Assembly (NCBI GenBank): GCA_036508635.1
Contig: DATCGY010000116.1
Span: 1-16,047, forward strand
Source: FEN-727 sp036508635
GTDB taxonomy: Bacteria; Actinomycetota; Geothermincolia; Fen-727; Anoxymicrobiaceae
Reading direction: 5' to 3'
Length of the DNA: 16,047 nt
Made by a program: the position numbers and the translations under genes. Below the pieces are notes generated by a model. That model worked only from the letters and a program-made list of their open reading frames with translations, did not search any database and was not told the DNA's origin. The stretch's first letter is position 1, and the number at the start of each line of letters is the position of its first letter. Positions 7,242-13,766 of this stretch are shown here, in pieces.

Positions 7242-8435
7242 TCAGCTCCCCGCGAGCACTTCCTCGGCGAACTCGATATAGCTCCTGGCGGAGTTCTGGA
7301 TATCGTGATTCATCATGATGTACTGCTGGCTCCGAGCCCCAATCGCGCGGCGCTCTTCTTCGTTCTCGATATAGTATATCAATTTGCGCTCGAGTTCCTC
7401 CTCTTCGTCTTCACCTATCGGGACCTTGATGCAACAGTCGTCCGGCAGCTCGCTGAACGCGTAGTGGTCCGAGACGACAACGGGGCTGCCCGTGCCCATC
7501 ATCTTGATCACGCTTCCGCTGGTCTCGCCGGCGCTCGGGTGCCTCAGCACCACGAAGATATCCGGTATGTAAAGATACTCGCGGAACGTGTGCGTGTCGA
7601 CATAGCCGGTTACGATCACATCCTCGAACAGGCCGTACTGGTCTATCCATCGCAAGGCTTCACAACCGGGCATCATCCTGCCGACCAGGAGGAGCTTAAC
7701 TTTGTGACCCTTTTTCTTGATTGACGCGATCGTCTTCAGGAGTATGTCTATACGCTTGCTCGCGGTCATATACCCCAGCGAACCGATAACGAATTCGTCG
7801 TCCTTGAAGCCCAGAACCTCGCGCAGGAGCTCCGGCGACCTCATATGGTCGGCAGGTGGAGGTGAGTAGTGATGGGGTATCCGGCGCACCCTCGCAAGTG
7901 GATTGATCTCGAGGACCTTCTCGCGAGCAAATTCGCTGTGCACGATAACACCCATGCTGCAGTCGATTATCCGGTCTGCAAGGGGATACTCGTACCAGGA
8001 ATTCTCATCGCGGTCCTCGAGGGTGAGCTTCACGATCTTCGATCGCATCCCCTTGTAGCAGTAGTCCAGCTCCCTCAAGTATTCCCTGACGCGGTTGTTA
8101 CCCACGGTCTGCGAGAATACGAAATGATGCAGGATCGGCTCGTGCAACACGACGAGCCCGGGATGCTCGAGGCATACGGAGTAGATATATGAGTGGGAAT
8201 CATTGTTGCCGACGTGGTAGATGTTGATGTCGTGGTCGTTCTTTCCATGGTTCTCATAGATCCTGCGGTAGTTATGGATGTCGAAATAGTCGTACAGCCA
8301 TGTGCTCGACGGATCGTAGTCGTCTATGAAGAGCTCGATGCGCCCAAAACCCGCGAGATACTCGAGCAGCTCCTCCGAGTAATCGGATACTCCCGACTTT
8401 ATCGGGTTAAGTGGGCTGAAGTAAGCGATCTTCAA
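7242..8435 (-). CDS. GT4-type (GT-B fold) glycosyltransferase
   Basis: From the TTG at 8435 the protein has 397 residues, the normal GT4 length, and begins 'MKIAYFSPLNPIKSGVSDYS', a classical N-terminus with the acceptor-side Gly-rich loop. The C-terminal donor domain shows 'FVIGSLGYMTASKRIDILL', 'LLLVGRMMPG', 'DVIVTGYVD' and 'LRHPSAGETSGSVIKMMGTGSPVVVSD'; the first Glu of the E-x7-E motif is present and the second is replaced by Met. From memory, the 'GETSG' form also occurs in other GT4 members. The frame is open further to 8726, but 8436-8666 has weaker codon bias, a 25-base AT-only-like patch and no ribosome site at ATG 8666 or 8522, whereas TTG 8435 has GGAG 8 bases upstream. It would add a sugar to the glycan in the cytoplasm. 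It is followed after 274 bases by the hydrolase. Confidence 0.88.
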   Translation of the reverse strand: MKIAYFSPLNPIKSGVSDYSEELLEYLAGFGRIELFIDDYDPSSTWLYDYFDIHNYRRIYENHGKNDHDINIYHVGNNDSHSYIYSVCLEHPGLVVLHEPILHHFVFSQTVGNNRVREYLRELDYCYKGMRSKIVKLTLEDRDENSWYEYPLADRIIDCSMGVIVHSEFAREKVLEINPLARVRRIPHHYSPPPADHMRSPELLREVLGFKDDEFVIGSLGYMTASKRIDILLKTIASIKKKGHKVKLLLVGRMMPGCEALRWIDQYGLFEDVIVTGYVDTHTFREYLYIPDIFVVLRHPSAGETSGSVIKMMGTGSPVVVSDHYAFSELPDDCCIKVPIGEDEEEELERKLIYYIENEEERRAIGARSQQYIMMNHDIQNSARSYIEFAEEVLAGS

Positions 8436-8443
8436 ACGTTCGT

Positions 8444-8447
8444 CTCC
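8444..8447 (-). promoter_or_regulatory. Ribosome binding site deciding the TTG start at 8435
   Basis: GGAG on the minus strand, 8 bases before TTG AAG ATC GCT. It supports starting the glycosyltransferase at its conserved 'MKIAYFSP' N-terminus and not at upstream ATG codons, which lack any such site. Confidence 0.5.
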
Positions 8448-8708
8448 AAACCGTATGAGGTGAACGGGCCTATCCACCACCTCGTCGTTGCCATCACGCG
8501 CCGTATGATACTTATACGGCATACCGCGGTAATACAAGACACCCCTGAGTTGCGGGGGTGCCGCACGCCCGACCCGCTTCAATATAATATAATCATAAAA
8601 CAATTCGCGGTAGGCATGCTTGTTCCAGTGTCCAGGACCTCTCGTGTGTGAGTTTAAGACTGCCATGGGGTAACGACACACGTGCTTTGACCGGGCCGGG
8701 CGATAGCG

Positions 8709-8714
8709 AGGAGG
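8709..8714 (+). promoter_or_regulatory. Strong ribosome binding site deciding the TTG start at 8720
   Basis: AGGAGG ends 5 bases before TTG ACA AGA GTC CTT. The site is consensus-like and at ideal spacing, so the TTG start is well supported although ATG 8738 lies in frame just downstream. Confidence 0.8.
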
Positions 8715-8719
8715 AGTAA

Positions 8720-10111
8720 TTGACAAGAGTCCTTATCATGGGTCACGTGCCCTTACCTTTTGAGAACCTGAAAAAGTTCTACGCGCCCGGGGCAAGAACC
8801 TGGCACTTTGCCCAGCCGCTCGTCTCGGACGGGCATGACGTGGCGATAATAGGACTCCGGATACCGTTCGTTTACGAGGACGGGCTACCCCCGGTCGTAA
8901 GGAGTGAAGAGAACGGCTGCGTCGTGTACTCAGTGACCCCCGAGGAGGCTGAAACCGGGCAGGTGCTCGCCGATGTTATCGCCGAGTTCCAGCCGGAGTG
9001 TGTCGTCGGTGTCGGATCGTACCCGGCGTACGTGGTGGGGGCACGTTGGATCGAGCTCCCGTTCTGGGCCGATGTCAATGGCTGCCTCCTCGCGGAAGCC
9101 CAGATGAAGGCAGCCGTCTACGATGACGACGCTTACCTGGAGCACTTCTTTCGCATGGACCACCTTGTCGTGATGAGAGGAGACCGGTTCTCGACGGTTG
9201 CCCTCAGGCAGAAATACGAGCTTATCGGCGAGCTCGCCTTCGCAAGGAGGCTTACATCCAGGACCGCCGGTTACGAGTTCGTGACTGATATCCCGAACGC
9301 GTGCCCGGACACTCCTTTCGACGATAAGGGGGCACGCAACCTCAGGTCCAGGTGCCCTGAAGATTTCCTGGTGCTCTGGAGCGGCGGTTACAACACATGG
9401 ACCGACACTACAACGCTTTTCAAGGGGCTCTCATACGCAATGGACCGCAACCCGCGGATCAAGTTCGTGTCGACCGGTGGAAGCATAGACGGCCACGACG
9501 AGCTGACGTACCCGACGCTCGTGCGAATGGTCGAGGACTCACCGCACCGCGAGCGCTTCCTTCTCGAGGGCTGGATCGATAGGGATGACGCGCGCTCTTA
9601 CTACCTTGCCTGCAACGTTGGAATAAACATAGACGCTCAGACGTATGAGGTGATGCTGGGAAGCCGAAACAGGATAGTTGACTGGGCCCTGGCCGGGCTT
9701 CCGGCGCTCAGCACCGACCTCTGCGAGTTGACAGAGGAGCTCGCGTCAAAACAACTCCTGTTTACCTTCCCGCCCCGTGACCACAAGGCGCTGGGGGAGA
9801 AGCTGCTGGAGCTGGCCGGTGCGGAGGAAGATCTCAGGAACGCTGGTGCCCGCCTCAAGAAATATGTTGTCGAGCGGTTCAGCTACGGCGCCACCACCGA
9901 GGCTCTCAGGGAATGGGTAGCCGACCCCTCCCACGCACCCGACTGGGAGGCGAGGAGGTTGCTCCTCAAGCCTCCTGGACCGCCGGCGCCGCCCATCACA
10001 CCGGAGTCGAGTTCCGTCGCCAAGCTCAAGTTCTACCTCAAGAACCAGGGGCCGGTATCGACACTGAAACAGGCCGCCTCATCCGCTAAACGCAAGGTCA
10101 GCGGTCGGTAA
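8720..10111 (+). CDS. GT-B fold glycosyltransferase (GT4-like)
   Basis: The protein has 463 residues. The N-terminal Rossmann half starts 'TRVLIMGHVPLPFENLKKFY', has 'GARTWHFAQPLVSDGHDVAIIGL' and 'VVGVGSYPAYVV'. The C-terminal donor half has 'FLVLWSGGYNTWTDTTTLFKGL', 'IKFVSTGGSIDGHD', 'FLLEGWIDRDDARSYYLACNVGIN' and 'GSRNRIVDWALAGLPALSTD'. These match glycosyltransferase group 1 proteins, though the usual 'EGFGLPxLEAMA' loop is replaced by 'YEVMLGSRNRIVDWA', a variant I recall from other glycan-cluster enzymes. The tail (about 410-463) is Pro-rich and then basic ('KRKVSGR') and may bind membrane or a partner. It starts at TTG and is followed after 47 bases by the membrane GT-C-like gene, probably in the same transcript. 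Confidence 0.88.
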   Translation: MTRVLIMGHVPLPFENLKKFYAPGARTWHFAQPLVSDGHDVAIIGLRIPFVYEDGLPPVVRSEENGCVVYSVTPEEAETGQVLADVIAEFQPECVVGVGSYPAYVVGARWIELPFWADVNGCLLAEAQMKAAVYDDDAYLEHFFRMDHLVVMRGDRFSTVALRQKYELIGELAFARRLTSRTAGYEFVTDIPNACPDTPFDDKGARNLRSRCPEDFLVLWSGGYNTWTDTTTLFKGLSYAMDRNPRIKFVSTGGSIDGHDELTYPTLVRMVEDSPHRERFLLEGWIDRDDARSYYLACNVGINIDAQTYEVMLGSRNRIVDWALAGLPALSTDLCELTEELASKQLLFTFPPRDHKALGEKLLELAGAEEDLRNAGARLKKYVVERFSYGATTEALREWVADPSHAPDWEARRLLLKPPGPPAPPITPESSSVAKLKFYLKNQGPVSTLKQAASSAKRKVSGR

Positions 10112-10158
10112 TGCGCTGGTGTTGACATGATCCCGTTTGCCAAAGGAAAGGTTTTATT

Positions 10159-12306
10159 GTGAACCGCGCATTGGGAGTCCTGGTCCTTTCCGCTTTGATA
10201 TGGTTGCCAGGGTACGCCACGGTGACGTTCCTCGGGACGCTGGCCCGCGAACGCCGATCCCTTGATGACGCGCTGGAAGTACTCTTCCTGCAGATCGCCT
10301 CAGGGCTGGCTGTCGGGGGGCTCCTGGCCCTCTTCGCCGCGCTGGTAGGGTTTTTTAACGGGTTCTCGTGGTCAGGGATGGTGTTGCTCTATTCCCTGGT
10401 GATGCTCGTGCTCGGAAAGGTCAGGGGCGCCGCGCTTGTAGAGATGCTTCCTTTTCGACCCCGAATCCTGAAGGAACACGTCGCCCTGCTGGTGGTCCTT
10501 GCGATCGGGTTTTTCCTGATCATCTCACCGTTCATGACCGTATTTGCCGAGCGCGATGATGGAGTCTACTCGAACATCGCCGCTATTATCCACAATACGG
10601 GTAACGTCCATTACACGGATAAGCTGATGAGAGAGTTGAAGCCCGAGGAACGGCCGATCTTCTACCGCTCCGACAGGCCGAGCCAGGTAACAAGGGTGCA
10701 GGAGACCGGGTTTGTCGTCACCGACTATTCAAGGGGAACGATAGACCCGCAGTTCGTATACCTGTACCCGGCCATGCTTGCGGTCTTCATGACCTTCCTC
10801 GGTTTCAAGGGAGGATTCTTCCTGCTTTCCGTGTTAGCGGTGCTCTCCGCGCTGGCGCTTTACCTGATCGGGTCAAAGCTCGCCGGAAAGTACTGCGGCC
10901 TGCTCGCGGCGGGCCTGCTTTCGATCAATATCGTGCAACTGTATTTCGGCAAATGGACCGGGTCGGAGATCGCGACCCAGTTCTTTTTCCTTTCAGGCAT
11001 GTATTGCCTCATCGTCTACATGAAAGCAGCATTTGACCGGGAGGACGAGCCCCTCTGGCTCTGGGGAATCACGGCGGGAGTCCTCCTCGCCTGCACTATG
11101 ATGTCGCATATCGATATGTTCCTGATCCTTGGCACGTTCCTCCTTTTCACCGCCTTCATCTATGTCGATGGTGGCTTGAAAGACATGTACCGGTTGAGGC
11201 ATTTTTTCATCACGTTCATACTCGCGGGCGCACTGGCAACATGGTTGGCATTCGGCGTCAGCGGCATCTACACCAACGGCGTAGTCAGCGCTACTCTCAT
11301 CGCCGGGGTTCCCGGGGGGTGGCAGTCAATCGGCCTCATGGCAGCCTCACTCGTCGTGGCGGCGCTCCTCCTGCGCGGGCCGTTGCACAGGTTTTACCTC
11401 TTTCTTCGGCGTCATCGAAGGGTGCTGCTGATTTCCGTAGCGGTCATCCTGGTCGTGCTTGCTATTTTCGACTGGTTCATCAGGCCAAGGCTGTACCCGG
11501 CCGGAGACCTCCATATATCAGCGTTGAGGGCCAGGACCTTCCCCGTCTTCGCCTTCTACCTGACTCCGCTCGGGGCCGTCCTCGCCCTTTCGGGATACTG
11601 CCTGTTCCTGGTACGCAGACTTGATAAACGCTCGCTCCTGCTCGTGTCGACCGGACTGCTATTCAGCATGGCGCTACTTTATAAGCCGTTCGCCGCATGG
11701 CTGCTGATCTACGCCATGCGGAGGTTCGTACCGGTAGTATTGCCGGTGGCTATTCTCATGGCATCGTACTTCCTCTGGGAAATGGGCAGGCTTGCCAAAG
11801 AACGGCTGCACGGTGGGCTTTCGCTCGCGGGTCGAACCGCGATCGCGGCAATCGCCGCCGGCTTGATCATCTGGTCCCTGGTGCTCAGTCTCCCCGTTTC
11901 CAGGATCAATGAAGGCTCGGGCTCCCTGGCGCTCGCCCATAGGATCGCCGACCTGGCCGCGGGAGACTCGTCAGTAGTGGTCTTCGACAGTGCGGCGGGG
12001 CATGTGATAGCGTCGCCGACCAGGTACTTCTTCGGAAAAAACGTTGTGAAAGTGCGGTCGAAGGGCCTCGAGACAAAGCCGGAATTCAGCTCCTTCGTAA
12101 AGCGCCAGTTCGCAATAAGACCTGTCTACCTGGTCTCTATGGGAGACAATCCCAACTTCGGGTCCCTGGGATTCGGATTGAAATACGTCGGGGCGTCGAG
12201 CCTTCAAGGCTGGTTCCTGGAGCAGACAATCACGGCGCCCAGCACAAAGACGTTCCACTGGAACATGGAGGCTTTCAACGTCTACCGGGTAGTCTCCGTC
12301 CCGTAG
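10159..12306 (+). CDS. Multi-pass membrane GT-C-like glycosyltransferase (ArnT/PMT-type architecture)
   Basis: The protein has 715 residues. About a dozen or more hydrophobic helices run from residue 5 to about 590, with short basic cytoplasmic loops ('LHRFYLFLRRHRRVLL'). After the third or fourth helix comes a long polar loop containing 'FAERDDGVYSNIA'; the acidic pair Asp133-Asp134 sits where GT-C enzymes carry their catalytic DD/DE motif in the first external loop. A later 'YPAMLAVFMTFLGF' and 'GKWTGSEIATQFFFLSGMYC' fit the same fold. The last ~110 residues form a soluble domain, probably external. Such enzymes use a polyprenyl-phosphate sugar to modify a glycan, lipid or protein outside the membrane. 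The start is GTG with GGAAAGG 7 bases upstream. It converges with the minus-strand block; the 132-base gap after it has a short GGCCT/AGGCC hairpin without a T run. The exact donor is unknown. Confidence 0.8.
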   Translation: MNRALGVLVLSALIWLPGYATVTFLGTLARERRSLDDALEVLFLQIASGLAVGGLLALFAALVGFFNGFSWSGMVLLYSLVMLVLGKVRGAALVEMLPFRPRILKEHVALLVVLAIGFFLIISPFMTVFAERDDGVYSNIAAIIHNTGNVHYTDKLMRELKPEERPIFYRSDRPSQVTRVQETGFVVTDYSRGTIDPQFVYLYPAMLAVFMTFLGFKGGFFLLSVLAVLSALALYLIGSKLAGKYCGLLAAGLLSINIVQLYFGKWTGSEIATQFFFLSGMYCLIVYMKAAFDREDEPLWLWGITAGVLLACTMMSHIDMFLILGTFLLFTAFIYVDGGLKDMYRLRHFFITFILAGALATWLAFGVSGIYTNGVVSATLIAGVPGGWQSIGLMAASLVVAALLLRGPLHRFYLFLRRHRRVLLISVAVILVVLAIFDWFIRPRLYPAGDLHISALRARTFPVFAFYLTPLGAVLALSGYCLFLVRRLDKRSLLLVSTGLLFSMALLYKPFAAWLLIYAMRRFVPVVLPVAILMASYFLWEMGRLAKERLHGGLSLAGRTAIAAIAAGLIIWSLVLSLPVSRINEGSGSLALAHRIADLAAGDSSVVVFDSAAGHVIASPTRYFFGKNVVKVRSKGLETKPEFSSFVKRQFAIRPVYLVSMGDNPNFGSLGFGLKYVGASSLQGWFLEQTITAPSTKTFHWNMEAFNVYRVVSVP

Positions 12307-12438
12307 GATTCACGCACCTGCCCGCTCTTGACAGCTATCCTGATGGTCGCCGCGGGAAGTCCAGGCGACCGACACCATGACTCCGCGCTCCCGGCCAGCC
12401 GGTCTTCGCCCGGTTGCTCGTCGATGCCAACCGGCCTT

Positions 12439-13716
12439 TCAGGCCTTGCGGCGGGTAACGACCGCGTAGTCGCTATGGCTGAAGAGGATGCGATTGAGCT
12501 TGGCGAAGTTCTGGCTCATCTGGTGGAAGAGTTCCTGCTGGCGGACATCAAACACCGCCCCACTCATCGTCAGGTCGAGCTCCTCGAGGTGTTCCTCGGG
12601 AGGAAGCGGGTTCATGAACATGACCGTGGGCTCCTGGAAACCAAGAGTCACGCAGAGAAGCCGAAGTGTCTCGGGGTGTAACGGATGGGTCCCGTCGGCG
12701 TCGTCGAGCGCGTAGCTCGCCACAGTGTACAGGGAGAAGGGATTAGGCGCCTCGATGAGCAGGGTAGCGCCGGGCATGAGCTTCTGCCGGCACAGGTTGA
12801 GCATCCTGACAAGACGCGCGGGCGGCTGGTGGCCGGCGAACCTGGAGAGAATGATGCCGTCGAGGCTTCCGTCCTCGCACGATTCGAGGTATTCGAGAGG
12901 CTCTGCTTTAGAGACGTCGAGCTCGTTGTCGCGGCAGTACGACACGAGCGTCGCGTTCATATCGGTTCCTCTGGCCTGTACCCCTTCCTGGGCAAAGAGT
13001 TGAAGCAGTTCGCCGCGGCCGCATCCGAGCGCCAGTACGTTTATGCACGCGGTGAAGTACTGCACGTAAGCGCGTTGGCGCTCCTGTACTACCCGGGGAG
13101 ACCCGTGGATCCGTTGCTCCAGGGAAAGGACATCGAGGCTCGAGAGGATTTCGTTCCCATGCCCGCCGTTGGGGCGCGGCTCCTCTTGAGCTTCGACCTC
13201 GGTGACGGGCCGTCCGCTCCTTATTGCCTCGAGCGCACCTTCGAAATCGAGCATCCGGCCCTCAATGTGCTTGTTGAGGTACAGGATATTGGCGCGGAAT
13301 AGCGCAAGGTCCCGGTGCATTATCGTGGACAGAATATCTTCGTTTATCTGGACGTGGTCGAGATATCGCTTCATCTCGTTGACGCTGCGGACCATGTAGG
13401 CGTTGAACAGAGCCTGGCCTTCCACCGACGGGTTAATGGACCAGGAGGTCATCCTCCAGACGATGCGCTTGAAAAAAGTGAAGATGGGGCCGGCGACCTT
13501 CCTATCCGAGGCGGGGTTGCCGGGCATGTTCTTATCGTGAAAGGCGTTGGCCAGGTGGAGGTTCTCCATGAGGAGCCCCTCGTCGAACGGCTCTATCCGG
13601 TGCCCGTTGGGAGATTTCTCGCGCAGCTGCCTGCTAAGCTCGTCGAGCGAATCCTCGACCGGCATGCCGCCCCGCTTGCGTTTTTCGTCGCTCCGTTTCC
13701 TTGACAATAGCGTCAC
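12439..13716 (-). CDS. Diverged class I SAM methyltransferase-like protein with helical N-terminal domain
   Basis: The protein has 425 residues. Residues 1-180 are mostly charged helices, including 'RYLDHVQINEDILSTIMHR', the typical coiled N-terminal part of large surface-glycan methyltransferases. The core starts at 'VQERQRAYVQYF', with SAM motif 'VLALGCGRG' (227-235), 'GTDMN' (250-254) and late 'LIEAPNPFSLY' and 'HPLHPETLRLL'. It is a paralogue of the gene at 15602, which ends in the same way ('LNRILFSHSDYAVVTRR' against 'LNSVLFSYMDYAAIGKK'). At the usual 'SQVVEH' motif this copy has 'SRFAGHQ' (291-297), losing the Glu, so activity may be weakened or lost. The start is GTG 13716 with GGA about 6 bases upstream; ATG 13665 is an alternative. 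It follows the fusion glycosyltransferase after 45 bases and may be co-transcribed. It may work as a partner of the intact paralogue (inference). Confidence 0.83.
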   Translation of the reverse strand: MTLLSRKRSDEKRKRGGMPVEDSLDELSRQLREKSPNGHRIEPFDEGLLMENLHLANAFHDKNMPGNPASDRKVAGPIFTFFKRIVWRMTSWSINPSVEGQALFNAYMVRSVNEMKRYLDHVQINEDILSTIMHRDLALFRANILYLNKHIEGRMLDFEGALEAIRSGRPVTEVEAQEEPRPNGGHGNEILSSLDVLSLEQRIHGSPRVVQERQRAYVQYFTACINVLALGCGRGELLQLFAQEGVQARGTDMNATLVSYCRDNELDVSKAEPLEYLESCEDGSLDGIILSRFAGHQPPARLVRMLNLCRQKLMPGATLLIEAPNPFSLYTVASYALDDADGTHPLHPETLRLLCVTLGFQEPTVMFMNPLPPEEHLEELDLTMSGAVFDVRQQELFHQMSQNFAKLNRILFSHSDYAVVTRRKA

Positions 13717-13752
13717 TCTTTTCCGGATGCTGTAAATAGAATCCGCACCGCA

Positions 13753-13766
13753 ATAATTGAATTATA
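13753..13766 (-). promoter_or_regulatory. AT-rich perfect palindrome overlapping a possible -10 box
   Basis: ATAATT-G-AATTAT (13753-13765) is a perfect 6+6 inverted repeat. On the minus strand it overlaps TATAAT (13761-13766), which begins within the end of the upstream gene and lies about 45 bases before the GTG start of the methyltransferase-like gene. No matching -35 box is evident. It could be an operator-plus-promoter for that gene alone, or chance. Confidence 0.3.

Larger units (their letters stand above)
8436..8719. promoter_or_regulatory. Divergent intergenic control region with AT-rich core
   Basis: This lies between two glycosyltransferase genes read in opposite directions. At 8581-8605 is a strongly AT-rich stretch in otherwise GC-rich DNA, with two overlapping TATAAT hexamers on the plus strand (8583-8588, 8588-8593) and TATATT/TATTAT on the minus strand. 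A 6-bp hairpin (CACCCC/GGGGTG, 8540-8545 with 8555-8560) lies on the minus-gene side. No convincing -35 box was found for either direction. If the minus gene instead starts at 8666 or 8522, part of this region would be coding. Confidence 0.45.

Noticed and set aside
8436..8666. An N-terminal extension of the GT4 gene starting at ATG 8666
   Set aside because: No ribosome site, weaker codon bias, an AT-rich patch and a conserved N-terminus at 8435 argue against it, although it cannot be fully excluded.
10127..10162. An 11-codon reading frame whose TGA overlaps the GTG start of the GT-C gene
   Set aside because: It has no ribosome binding site of its own, so a coupling peptide is possible but cannot be supported.
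12307..12441. GGCCT/AGGCC hairpin between convergent genes as a two-way terminator
   Set aside because: The stem is only 5 bp, overlaps the stop codon of the minus-strand gene and has no T run on either side.
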